Below are positions 32,983-44,201 of a DNA stretch of 64,000 nt, piece after piece. Below the pieces are notes generated by a model, which ran no database searches, was not told where the DNA came from, and saw only the letters and a program-made list of their open reading frames with translations. How positions within the stretch are numbered: the stretch's first letter is position 1; each line of letters begins with the position of its first letter. This DNA is from Amborella trichopoda (taxonomy: Eukaryota > Streptophyta > Magnoliopsida > Amborellales > Amborellaceae). The stretch covers positions 1,490,638 through 1,554,637 of the forward strand of contig NW_006497023.1 of assembly GCF_000471905.2 (NCBI RefSeq). Direction: 5' to 3'. Both the position numbers and the translations under genes were made by a program.

Positions 32983-35900
32983 AATTGGGCCCAAGCATGG
33001 GTGGACACACAAAAACTATCTAGAATTGAAGATAATTACAATTTAATTGAATTAAAAGAATTCTAAAAAAGGGTGCAAAAGGATTGTTTTACCCTTGCTT
33101 AACAATGTGTTGATTTCATAATAGTCATTGCTGCTGCCCGAGAACTTACGTGATCTTTCATGATTGATCCGGGGTTGTTTTTATGCCCGTTTGATCGAAA
33201 GATGATTTTTTCCTTATAGGGCTCGGCATAACCATCAATTTGATACCAACTTCAAGCCATGAATCATGTTTTTAGACCACGCTCATGAGACCTGAAATTT
33301 GCTCGAATCTTGAAAACTTCGAATCGATAGTGTGCTCGTTCCTTGATGTTTTTCTTTATTTTCTTCACTGAATCACATAGTGCATGCTGTCACGATCACG
33401 TTGCAACAGACGCAGTTCGATTTCATGTCCGGATGAAGATTTCGTCATAATGAGTTTTTTACCGGAATCTTGAAATCCGACGTTCGAAATTTACAGCAGT
33501 TTCGACGCCTCCGTGTGTGAAATCTAGCAATTTATCGTATGCGGGGTTCATACCAGAGATGGCTACAGACCTTAGACACATAATGCAATTGGTTTCGTGC
33601 TGATCGGATATGAGAGCATAGTGATTTGGCTGCTGGAATGGCTGCTGCTAAATTTTCTGCAACTTTCTTCACGGATCAACAACTTCTCTCTAGTTTATCT
33701 CCCTGCTCGAGCATCGTCACAGGGCGTACCACATATCAAAACGCTTGTTTTGACGAGACGAACATGTTCACAAAATTTGAGTGCGATCTGAATCCGAAGG
33801 AGTGAGATATGGGCCCTGAAAGTCACTGCCCATGACTGTAAAAGTAGCCACCTTGAATTGTGTTTTAGTGCATGGTAGCCACGCGAGAATAGTGTGCGGC
33901 CTACCCCTTTTCGGCATTTTTCTCTTCATTTTGTCTTGAAATACTTGATTAAGCTGAAACTTGACCCATAAAGGTATTCGACCGTGCCAGATCCAATGGC
34001 GATGGTCCCACATTTGTTTGATGTACCAAAAATATAGTTCTAGTTATGGGGTCCATTTTAGGGTGCTAAAGGCTAATTTTTTTGAAATTGTTTCTTTGTG
34101 TTCACTGCCTTAGACATGTCTGATCGTAATGAAACTTCGGAGGTGGCCTTTTCGAGTACTTATGAAGATCTTGTGCAGTTTTGAGACAATTCTAAGACTT
34201 TCGGGATTTCCATGCTTTATCAGGCTTTATTGACTTGCTTCCTCTATATTCCGCATCAGGGACCAAGGTGCTGAAAAATGCATTCAAACAGCTTGCCTCA
34301 TCGAATGTCGTGCTTCGAGAGAAGCAAGAAAAACAACAATCGGAAAATTTCCTTCGGCTTTATTACCTTTTTCTTCATAGCCATCGGACCACGTGAACAT
34401 CGAGGAGATTCATGCAATGGTGCAACTAGGATGCTCAAACGTAGGGATGCATTGTTCACGGGTTCGTTCGTGGAGAATTTAGGGGGAGAAGAGACTTTTT
34501 CGAGGGATCTTATCGATGTCTTCACCGTCATGTGGACTAATTATGATTCTGAAGTTGAGAATTTTGTATGGACCTCATAAGTCAGAATTAGGCCCATCAG
34601 GCAATTGAGTGCCATGTCGAAGGGCAATGTTCCCATTTGGTTTTGGTTTATTTGTCTTGGATAGACAAGAAAAGAGCCTTTGGTTGGTGCATTTCTTCAT
34701 CGTGCACTAGTTGTTCCTTAGCGGGTAAGGTACCTCAGTTTATCGAGGTGACCAGCTCTGGGTAAAACCCCTACCCACTGCTATGCAGATAGTTACATAG
34801 TAGGTCCAAAGTCATGGTTGCCTTATCCTTCTTGGGGCATCTTTTGGTTTAATGGAATGATTTCCTTGATGGTCTGCTGAAGAGCCTTTGGTCGGCACTA
34901 TTTGCTGCTACACCAGGTTTTCTTTTGACAGTCAGGATACCTCTGTGAGTCTGGTCTGTCGAGTCCAGTCAGAGGAATTTTATTAGTCGATCCTGAATGT
35001 TTGAGCCTGTCGGCTGGAGGGAATTGTGGCAAGGTAGATTGAACTCTCTGGTAGGTTCGCCCTGGCTTTGTCAATTTCTTGCCTTCGTAATAATCTCTAG
35101 CATCTTTAGAGTGTCTTTGTGACCTCATGGGAATAGTGTTCTTCCTGGTGAGACTTGTATTGTCATCTTTGGGATTATTTTGTCTTTCGAGTCCTTTTTG
35201 TGGATAGACTCAGGCTAACGGAAATTTTTCCTTGAAGCTCATATTTTTAGGACTCTGGTGTTGTGACATCGGAGATTTTCTTTTTGAGTATGGGTTGAAG
35301 CAGCTTGTTGAGGCGAGTGCTACATCAACCTGTTTATTAATCTAAGCGTCCTTTGTGGATTTTCACTTGAACTTGGGAAGTGACTCTGTATAGACAGTTT
35401 TCACCAACTTCCTTTTATTTGGGGCTCTCTTACTCATGGCCTTTCGACCATGTCCGCCCTTATTCTCCATTTTAACTCATGATGCACTTTCAGGTTTTCA
35501 CTGTGCCTGGTTTTTATTCACGAAACGCATTTACTCATGGTTTCGTGACCATGCCCGTCATTCATTTTTTCTCATGGAGTTCCCTTATTAAAGTATACAC
35601 CATTGCCCATTATTTCATCATTTTTTGTGAAGACGTGTTTAAGGTCATGCCTTTGGGACATGTGCGAAGCCTTTTAACGTCATGCGGCCAAGACGTGAAC
35701 TACAGTTTAAGGTCATACCAATGGACTGGAATGGGGATGGATAGCAGTTTGTAGGGGCCATGAAGTGAGTATGGTAGTGGTTTTAGCTCACTTTTGAAGA
35801 GATGGCACAAGGCTACATGTGAAAGATGGATGATGTATGAAATGTGGCTAAAAAATGATAACCCACTAGCTTAGGACGAGTATAGGTGGTGAGATGGCTC

Positions 35901-36059
35901 GCCATTTTGTGAGCGCGGGTGAAACTCACAGGGGAGTGATGAAGGATGATGAAATGAATGAACTCATTGGGGAGGTAGTGAAGGTGGTGCACGCACACGA
36001 ATAGGTCGGTTAGGGAAGATGTTCTTGAAAATTCTCGTAAAAGGTGTGTGCGCGTATGT

Positions 36060-36560
36060 GAGGACGAGTTTATGGTCATACCTCCAGAACCTGTGCAAAG
36101 CATTTTATCGTCATGCAACCTAGACATGCACTATGGTTTAATGTCATACAGCTGGACCATGGTTATGTAGTTTTAAAGTCATACAATTAGGACAATATAG
36201 TTTAAGGTCGTGTAACTAGACCTCCGCTACAGTTTAAGATCATAAAGTTTGGACCATAGTGAAAAGCCTTTCAACATCATGTCGCTAGGATGTGTACTAT
36301 GGTTTACGGTTATACAGCTTGGACCATGCAATTTAGGGTCGTGCAGCGAGACCTTCGCTACAATTCATGAGCGTATAGTTTGGACCATGCAGTTTAGGGT
36401 TGTGCAATAAGACTAAGGCTGTGCAGTTTGAGGTCATGTAGCATGGACCAAGGCTGTGCAGTTTAAGGTCATTCAACATGGACTGAGGCTGTGCAGTTTA
36501 AGGTCATGCAGCACGAACTGAGGCTGTGCAATTTAAGGTCACGCACCACGGACCTTGGAA
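36060..36560 (-). repeat. About 33 bp tandem array in Tat-3 tail
   Basis: Units of the + strand form AGGCTGTGCAGTTTAAGGTC plus ATGCAGCATGGACC repeat a dozen times with drift. The three units from 36415 to 36530 are the most regular. It is the inverted counterpart of 27925-28380. Confidence 0.78.
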
Positions 36561-36839
36561 AGCTGACTTCATTAGGAAAGAGGGGGAAATTTTGGGTCTT
36601 TTTATGTGTTTGAAGACAAATAAGTGTGAGGAAGACCACTGGGGGTTGCAACAACAACAATGACCCTAACTCCACTGGGGATAGTAAGTTGCAGTATGAG
36701 TATGGCTCCCCTACTGGGGATGAGAAGTTATGACCTGAGTTTGATCAACTTGGGTTCCACTTTTCTAGGGATATTAGGCCAGAGTTAAGGTGCAACTTCA
36801 CTGGGGATAATAATAATAAGATACACACGGCTTCGGGGA

Positions 36840-38350
36840 GAGTAGGCAAAAATAGGTTGTTTAAAATACAGTCGGCGCCAAGTGCAACAACCATTATTTC
36901 TTCAGCACTCAGCCAGTGTTAAGTCTTCGAAAATGCAAACGGAGCTGAAGATGGCTAACACTACCTCTTAAACACTCAACCGGTGCTGGATTGTTAAAGA
37001 CACTGCCGGTGCTGAGGACGACGCATGCTATTGCTTGAACACAGCCGGTGCTAAGTAATCAGGCACACAACCGGCGCTGAGAACTGCCTGTGCTATTGCT
37101 TTAAACAACCGGCACTGGGTAGTCGAGCACACAACCGATGCTGAGGATGGCACGTGCTATCGATTGAACACAGCCGATACTGAGTTACCGAGCACACAGC
37201 TGGCATTAGGTAACTTTGATAGTGCAGACGGCGCTGGGTATGGATTGATATTTGATCCATGACCCGAGCCCGACCCGGTCCTGATCTGTGTCATGTGGGA
37301 GGCGGCAATGAAACTTTCCTCAGGCCTCGACTCAAAGCTCGACCTAGTCCAGCCCGTTTGTCGTTTGGCTTTCGTTGGACGTGACTGGGATTCCAAGTTT
37401 GTGAGGGGCGTTTGAGGGAAGGGTTGGCTATATATAGAGGGGGTAAAACCTCATTTCCCTACTTTTCACCAAATGTAACAAAACTTAAGAAATTTTTTTT
37501 TTTTTTTGGCCTTGAGAAGAGGGTTCTCGGTGGAAGCTCCGGCAGTAGTGGGATTCCGGCAAGAGGTTGGAGGGGAGGCTTCAGCAAGCTTAACAGAGGT
37601 TTGCCGGAGGTTGGTGAAGTTGGGGGAAGGGAGCTAGCAAAAGGGGTATGCCAGGAAGTTTTCCAGGAGGATGAGGAGTTTTGGTTGTGGTTTTCGAGGA
37701 TAGACGAGGCGGGAACTGCGGCAGTGTGCAGTTCCTCTAGTTTTAGGAGTTTTCCAAGAGCTTAGGGAGAGTTACCTAGGATTTCTGGCAATGTTTTGGT
37801 TACTCTCCGACCTAGGCGTAGGTAGGGAAAGTCTCACAGCGGGTTTCTGGCCATGTCGGAGAAGTTCCTACAAGAAACCGATGGGTCAGGGAATGAACCG
37901 TCACAGGAGGTGGACAATTTGCGGGGGTTTTCCATCAGGGGAAGGCGAGTTCCGAGGGGAAACCAAACGGTCATAAGAGGTGAACCGTCATAGGAGGTGG
38001 ACCATTTCCCTTAGAAATCACGCAACCGTTAGGGAGGGCGAAGGGATTTAGGCCTTGAAAACGAGGAGTCTCAGGAGCTGAAGAGATGCGAAAAATGTAG
38101 AGTCTTGGGAGGTGAAGAGATGCAGAAAATGAGGAATCATCGGGAGGTGAACAGTCGCGATGAAGCACAGGGCCATTGCTGACTTAAGACATGTAGCCAG
38201 CACTGGAGATATGTGGTGCTGACCCTCAGAATGCAGTTGGAGTTATGGGGTTGGAAGCATAGTCGGTGCTACACACAGTCGGCACTGATCGTCGCTAGGA
38301 CTTGGGAGCACAACCGGTGCTAGCCTTTGGAGGACACAACCGGCGCTTGC
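36840..38350 (-). repeat. CAGTCGGCGCT-type minisatellite, two blocks
   Basis: Two blocks (36840-37240 and 38180-38350) repeat words such as ACACAACCGGCGCTGAG, ACACAGCCGGTGCTAAG and ACACAGTCGGCACTGA every 30-60 bases. The word equals one arm and part of the loop of the LTR hairpins in the same element, but the opposite arm is usually absent here. The sequence between the blocks is the candidate antisense unit. Confidence 0.65.
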
Positions 38351-39142
38351 CTTAGATGACCCTTATCAAAGCATGGTGAGCGTCATGATGCACATAGTGT
38401 TACTGCATGTGGCAGTGCATTGCATGTAGGAATTGTTGCGCACGCTGATGAGCTATGTGTGGGGATGTTCATGCATGAAGCTGACTTAGGTCGCCAAAAG
38501 GTGGTGATGGGTGGTAAGGCTTGGCTTATGATGCCTGTTGGGAGCTTAGTCCTCCAGCACAACAGTGAAGTCCATGTTGTTTTGTGAAGGGCATCCACTG
38601 TGAACAAGGTATGCTCTCCATCATAAGTCAGTTCCTTGCCAGAGAAGTCTGCCTTGTATGTTTGATATAAACGTCAAATGAATTCTGCCTTGTATGTTTG
38701 ATATACACGTAATGAATTGAAGCTCACTCAGAAATGGTCGGCTTTTTCTTTTGGCCTGGGACCACTATTCGGATGAATTGAAGCTAACTTCTCCACGTGG
38801 TTTCGCTTCTTCTTCACGAGGAGAGCATTTCTTTGGTGGGTTTTCTTTTTTTTCATGAGGGAGGTATTTCTTTGGTTGGTTTACTTCTTCTTCATGAGGA
38901 GGGCATGTATTTTTTGGGTTTGCTTCTTCTTCATGAGGAAAGCATTTGCTTTGGCCTGTAACCATCCTCTTATCCCCATATGCAAGAGCAACACTATAGG
39001 TTTGGGTTTGTAACTGCCCTTTATCCTCAAATGCAGGACCAACACTTTTGATGTTGACTGTTCTCAGATATAAGAGATTTGTAACCCCCCTAATAATGGG
39101 CTTCTTAGCTTGTAACTTGTAACTCCTTTTTACTGCAATAAA
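37429..39142 (+). promoter_or_regulatory. Candidate antisense transcription unit in Tat-3 tail
   Basis: CTATATATAGAGGG at 37428-37441 is a strong TATA box on the + strand, against the element. A 117-codon frame ending at 37765 overlaps it; the part after about 37520 is Gly/Ser/Glu-rich (PARGWRGGFSKLNRG). At 39137-39142 AATAAA lies in a T-rich context that looks like a plant 3' end. Tat elements are known to carry antisense additional frames between integrase and 3' LTR, so a relic of such a unit is the preferred reading. A captured host promoter fragment is the alternative. Confidence 0.4.
38805..38955 (+). repeat. About 46 bp tandem repeat in Tat-3 tail
   Basis: Four units are built on TTCTTCTTCATGAGGAGGGC followed by ATTTCTTTGGTTGGTTT. 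The minus strand reads CPPHEEEVNQPKKYLPHEKK-like peptide repeats because the unit permits it. Nothing else supports a protein. Confidence 0.72.
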
Positions 39143-39207
39143 AAGAGTTAGAATTTGTTTTGAATACCTTGTTCACTTTACCTTGAGTCTCTTTTTTTTA
39201 ATATGCA

Positions 39208-40308
39208 TTAAGGATAATACTTCTTTAGGTATCGCTCGTAGATAGGGGGCATCGCCTCCCCTCCATCAGGATGTGCTAGTATGTAGGCTCCATTTGGTGA
39301 GACATTTTTAACTATAAAGGGACCCTCCCATTTGGGTTCAAATTTCCCTCTACGCCAGCCATGCATAACAATAGGTCTTTTAGCAGCTAGAACTATATCG
39401 CCATGGGCGAATGAGCAGACCTTCACAAACTTGTCAAAAGCCCTCTTCATTCTCCCATGGTTGAGTTCAAGTTTCAACTGAGCCTTTAGCCTCTTTTCAT
39501 CGAGTGCATCCAATTCTCGATACTGGAGCCAGACTCTCTCGTCTTTGGTTATTCCTTGGTGAATAGCGACTCATAGTGAAGGGATTTGACTTTCAAGGGG
39601 TAAAACTGCTTCTCCCCCATAGACCAGAGAATAAGGAGTGGAATCGATAGCATTTGATATAGTAGTTCGATAAGCCCATAGTGCTTCAAGAAGCCTCTCA
39701 TGCCAATTCTTCTTTGTCTTTGACACCGATTTTCGTAAAACATTGCGGACGGTCTTATTGAAAGCTTCAACTAAGCCATTCACTCAAGGATGGTACATAA
39801 TTGAGTACTTCCATTCGAAACCAAACTGGTTAACCAAGTGATCAATATGGTGGCTCCAAAATTGAGGGCCATTATCAGAGATAATCCTGTCAGGGACCCC
39901 AAATCGGTATATAATGTGATGTCGAACGAAGTTGGCCACTATTGTCCTAGGATCTTGCTTAAGGGGGACCGCTTCAGCCCACTTAGAAAAATAATCTATT
40001 GCCACTAGAATAAAGACATGGACCATTGTCAAAGGAGGGTCAATTGGCCCTACAATGTCTATACCCCATTGTGAGAAGGGCCATGACGCCACCGTAGGGT
40101 GTAAGGGCTCTGGAGGTTCATGAACAAGGCTTGAATGTATTTGGCATACCTGGCACAATTTAGCATAGTTTAAGGAATCAACAATCATGGAAAGCCAGTA
40201 ATACCCTAATCTGCATACCGGTTTATAGAGCTTAGGACCGGACTTGTCTAGTCCACAAATGCCTGAGTGTACTTCTTCCAAGACCTTATTTTCTTCTTGT
40301 ACGTCCAC
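39208..40308 (-). pseudogene. Tat-3 integrase remnant
   Basis: On the minus strand, the zinc-binding region ends with CQVCQIHSSLVHEPPEPLHP (about 40168-40109). The core follows with PFSQWGIDIVGPIDPP (first Asp, about 40075-40028), AIDYFSKWAEAVPL, and RIISDNGPQFWSHHID (second Asp, about 39891-39844). Then come GLVEAFNKTVRNVLRKSV with the catalytic Glu (about 39777-39724) and WAYRTTISNAIDSTPYSLVY. The C-terminal part ends with KPEWEGPF-like and YLKKYYP at 39208. Motif spacing is normal for Ty3/gypsy integrases. Few breaks are seen compared with the rest of the element. Confidence 0.9.
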
Positions 40309-40869
40309 ACATCGAAGAAGAATACCATCAAATGATCATCTAAAGAGAGCATCTTGTTCCAGGAGGGCATACTTGGTAGACATTCAACATATACTATTGC
40401 GTTCAACATGCTCTTCCGGGAGCCTGCCATGTTTTAGGAAACTAGTGATAGGCTCTGTCCAATCTTCTACTTGCTCGATTTCCCTGCATAATGGGTTGCA
40501 GAATTCTGGTTCTTGGTTTCGAGCCCTAGTTCCTTGACTTCGTGCCATTTCTTATTCAGTCTTAATTACTTCTTTGGCTTGTAGAAGTGCGTCGAACGGA
40601 AAAGGAGGGCTTATAGGAGTGCATCGACCTCAGTTCTTAGTTCAATGTGTCTCTATTCTGCCACTCAAACAAGTGTGGATCCTGATGAGGATAATTGACT
40701 TGTAGCCCCGAGTTTTACAAATGCGTCGGCCTGCGAGTTTAGCCTCTTGGGGATGTGACTCAAGGATACATCCTCAAACTAGGCCATATATGATTTTATA
40801 ATATCGTGATAAGGCTTGGGAGTGTCTATCCTCACGTCATATATTCCTTTGAGCTGGTGAATAACCAAC

Positions 40870-42461
40870 TCAGATCTCATAGATCTTGGGCTGCTCCAAG
40901 TCTAGATCAAAAGCCATCTCCAACCCAATTACAAGGGCATCATACTCTGCCTCATTGTGAGAACTAGCCTCGGCGAGAGAGAAAGAACGTGGCAATACTT
41001 CTCCTTTGGGGGTTAGGAAGACCAATTCGATGCCTCCTCGATCTGATTGGAAGGCTTTGTCGCAGTACAATTCCGACGGGTGAGTAAGCTCAGTACATAA
41101 TGCTTCTTCATCAGGGAGGTGGCTTGATAATGGAGATTCCACCTGTACGGGGTGTGCTACGAGAAAATCAGCCAAGGCCTGGACTTTAATGGCCTTTCTT
41201 GGGACATACATGATCTTGAATTCCATCAGCAGTAATGCCCACTTAGCCAAGTGTCCTGCCAGACACGGGCATGTCATGAGAAACTTTATAGGATCTGATT
41301 TTGATATAAGTTTCACTTCATGACCAAGCAGATAGTGGCAGATTTTTGTACTGTGAAGATTAGGGTCAAGCACATCTTCTCTATAGGGGATAATTCTTTT
41401 CTGCCCCTTGTATTCTGCGGTTGAGAAAGTATAAAGTTGTTTCTTTTCCCTCGTCATTATTTTGTGCCAACAATGCCCTAAGTTACTCATCAAGAGCGGC
41501 CACGTATAGGATGAGAGGCTTTCCCAGCACTGGTGTGGAAAGTACTGGAGGGTTGAGTAAATATTGTTTGATGTCATCCAAAGCTGCTTGACATGCTTCA
41601 TCCCAGATGAATGGAGTATCGTTCTTCAATAGATGCGTTAAGGGTTTTCTGTGACCTGAGAGATTTAAGATGAAACTGTGGATGTATGCTAGCTGCCCTT
41701 GAAGAGAGACTAACTCCTGCAACGTGGTTGGTGATGGCATTTCTTGAATCGCCTTGATCTTGATTAGCTTAACTTCAAGCTCTCGATGTCTGACAATGAA
41801 CACTATGAACTTTCTCGAATGCAAATGCACATTTCAATAGGTTCATTTTCAGTTGATGAAGATGTAGTCACTCGAATCCCTTTTCAAGGTCTTTCATGTG
41901 AGCATCCTTCTCTTCGGATTTTACCACCAAGTCATCTACATAACACTCCACCTCTTTGTGCATCATGTCTTTGAGGATGGTCATCATTGCTCTCTAGTAC
42001 GTGGCACCAGCATTCTTTAATCGCAAAGGCATCATTGTATTACAGAAGACCCCTTTCGAAGTTAAGAACGCAGTGGCTTCCTCATCATCGGGCGCCATCC
42101 GTATCTGATTATACCCGGAGTACTCATCCATGAAAGAAAAGATTTGACAATGAGCCATAGAGTCAATGAGCATCTCGGTGAATGGCAACGAGAAGTCATC
42201 ATTGGGACAGGTGGTATTGAGGTCATGGAAGTCAATTCAAACTCTGATTTGGCCATTCTTCTTCTTGACTGGAACAACATTTGCTATCCATTTCAGGTAT
42301 TTGACTTCACCAATGAAGCCTGCTTGTTTGAGTTTGGTCACCTCAGTGTTTATCTGCATCTCGAGGTCAGGCATGAACCTTCTCGATTTCTGTTTGATGG
42401 GTTTAACAGTCGAATCAATGCCGAGAGAGTGAACAACCACTTGAGGGTCTAAACCATGCAT
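40870..42461 (-). pseudogene. Tat-3 reverse transcriptase and dual RNase H
   Basis: Minus-strand motifs in order: KLKQAGFIGEVKYLKWIANV and VPVKKKNGQIRV (about 42345-42237), SFMDEYSGYNQIRMAPDDEE (about 42135-42076), a PLRLKNAGATY block ending near 41997, CYVDDLVVK near 41945-41920, and the first RNase H with FIWDEACQAALDDIKQYLLN. Then GHEVKLISKSDPIKF and KVQALADFLVAHP lead into the second, archaeal-type RNase H with YCDKAFQSDRGGIELVFLTP and SHNEAEYDALVIGLEMAFD. The second RNase H is diagnostic of the Tat lineage. The region is broken in several places. Confidence 0.9.
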
Positions 42462-42599
42462 CTAATGGTAATGCCAAGCAAAGACATCTCAGTTTGCTAG
42501 CAAGAAAGTAGTGAAATTTTGTTTTTATTCAAGAGACGTATTCGTGGAGATAAAAGTAAGACTAGGGTTGGCTTCGTTTCCTAGATTTATTTCTTCAAG

Positions 42600-43009
42600 C
42601 TCATCAGCAGTAGCTTGACCGCATTCTTCCCATTCTTCTGGAGCTTCTTGCAACTCTTACTCATTGTTTTCAAAGGTCTTATCATCAACCTCAGGTGCAG
42701 AGACCCATGACCTTGACATCTCTTCCTCCAATAGGGCCCTAGAGTAGGTCATGATTTCTGCGCCTTTCTCAAATCGAGTGATGGAAAGGTCAACCTCAAA
42801 TGTGTAAAGCCTATCAGGCTGTAGGAATTTGTCTTGAAAATTAAGGGGGGCTTGAGATTCAGCGATGGTGGGGCGAGAAGCGTCCTTGCATGAATCACAT
42901 GGTATTTGCATGGCTGGCTGCAGTGTTTGTCCAGCGCTGACAGATGCTTCATAGACTTGTACCACGTGGCAAGCTTCCTGAGATTAAAAACTCTGCCCCT
43001 TTGATTCTC
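42600..43009 (-). other. Tat-3 pre-RT region
   Basis: The frame with VQVYEASVSAGQTLQPA and LEEEMSRSWVSAPEVDDK corresponds to 14457-14750 of Tat-1. It contains acidic sequence and leads into the RT. I recognise no protease motif here. Confidence 0.5.
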
Positions 43010-43400
43010 TCAGTCTTTGCTTGAAGTTGGGCTCAGGGGGCCACTAGGGTTTCTTTGGCTTTGAATTTTGTGCTTCTTTAAAAAAGATGGCTCTGCTTTG
43101 GCTCGAGCTCTCAGAGCATCAGCAATTATCAAGAATCCTGTTGTCTTAGCGAGTGTCTTTTTCAACCGCTTCCGATGTGTCTTGGGTATATTGGATCCTT
43201 CAAGTTCTTTATCGAGAGCCTCAAAGTCCGAACATATCAAGATTATACCTACATGAGAAATATAAGAGGAAGGATGAGAAGTAGAAGAAGAAGAAAGAGA
43301 AGGGTCAAAAAGTTGGGGAATTTTAAGGTCATTCCTCTCATCAGACTGATCTAGGTAGTGTTTTACGTCATCACAAGGATTGGACGTGTGCAAGGGGTCC
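43010..43400 (-). pseudogene. Tat-3 basic linker module between gag and pol
   Basis: A Ser-rich run precedes FEALDKELEGSNIPKTHRKR and LKKTLAKTTGFLIIADALRA, then a Lys-rich end. The same module is in Tat-2 at about 58960-59130 (FEALDRELEETNIRKTHRRR). The strong basic cluster suggests nucleic-acid binding or a nuclear signal, but this is inference; I do not know a named domain for it. Confidence 0.55.
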
Positions 43401-44201
43401 TTTAGGTCTTTCCCTTGATTTGACCGCTAGGGAGTGTTTTTAATGTTGTCACCCTAATTGGACGTGCTCTGAGTGGAAGATGATTCTGGAAGGTCCTCTT
43501 GATGGGAAGGAAGGAGGATCGTGCCAGGGATAAAGTCCAGTAAAGTTGGCAGTGGGAGAAGGGGCCTGAGAAATTCCTACTCAACTACAGGTTGAGCGGT
43601 CTTGTTTCTTCGACGAGCAGCCCTTAGTGCCAGTCTCCTTCAAGTTTTCTGATGTGGTGCTTGATTCATCTCGTTAGGCTTGTTAACAGCCCAAGCTTGG
43701 CGAGCTGCTTCTCACCTTAAGGACTTGAGTCTGCTTCGCCCATGGTGGACTATCCATGGATGGGAAGTTGAGGGTTCAGCATGGTCGGAATCATTATTAG
43801 GAAAGTCTTGTGTTGGGAGATCCTCTTGCACCGATGGAGCAGTGGCTCGGGGATCACGTACTATGATTGTTGTAAAACTCCTGACATTCTCGCATTTTCT
43901 ATCCAAATATATCGTGAAAACTGGTGCATTCCCACAAGTAATGACCTCATATCTGCTGATACGGGCATCAACGGTCCTCAGTTTTCTAAGCAAGGCGTCG
44001 AGGCTGCCTTGCAGGCTTTGGTGTGATTATTCCTTCCTGAAGCATTATAAAAAAGAAGGCGTGAAGGATAATAGGGGTTTCGCCTTCCTCTTGGACGGTT
44101 GCTGCATGGGAGGCTTATGCTGCCCCGAAGGCCTTCTTTTAGTCTTCAAGCTTTATCTGACCCTTCTGAATCAGGGCCTCGCTAATGTCCTTTAACGTGT
44201 A

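Larger units (their letters stand above)
31044..34290 (-). repeat. Tat-3 3' LTR (about 3.2 kb)
   Basis: On the minus strand it starts TGTTTGAATGCATTTTTCAG at 34290 and ends GGCACGTAACTA at 31044. Conserved U3 blocks run from 34290 to about 32985, TATA lies at 32982-32975, GA/CT sequence at about 32880-32560, the hairpin array at 32550-31858, and the R/U5 end at 31700-31044. Length differences from the other LTR copies lie mainly in the microsatellite and array. Confidence 0.85.
26850..37550. repeat. Large inverted repeat (about 4.2 kb arms)
   Basis: 26850-31040 on the + strand matches 37550-33330 on the - strand in colinear order, with positions summing to about 64390. The spacer of about 2.3 kb is the rest of the Tat-3 3' LTR. 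Anchors include GAAAAGTAGTGG (26932) with CTACTTTTCACC (37459), GACGTTAAAAGGC (28729) with GCCTTTTAACGTC (35669), and AAGCACAACAAGC (30074) with the CGTGCTTCGAGAG block near 34308. It arises because Tat-1 (+) and Tat-3 (-) lie tail to tail. Confidence 0.85.
34291..39207 (-). other. Tat-3 3' untranslated tail
   Basis: This is a 4.9 kb non-coding tail after integrase. The LTR-proximal 3.2 kb mirrors the Tat-1 tail; the integrase-proximal 1.7 kb (37550-39207) has no partner in this window. It contains the inverted 33 bp array (36060-36560), the CAGTCGGCGCT-type minisatellite (36840-37240 and 38180-38350), a 45 bp GGAGGTGAAGAGATGC-type repeat (about 38055-38165), the 46 bp repeat at 38805-38955 and an antisense TATA box at 37429. 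Confidence 0.72.

Noticed and set aside
37412-37765. Host gene with TATA box and 117-codon Gly/Ser-rich frame
   Set aside because: The frame overlaps the TATA box, the region is part of the Tat tail with a mirrored copy near 26850-26970, and the composition is low in information. It is kept only as a candidate antisense unit.
38765-38965. Protein with HEEE/PKK repeats on the minus strand
   Set aside because: It is explained by a 46 bp tandem repeat; there is no start context or similarity.
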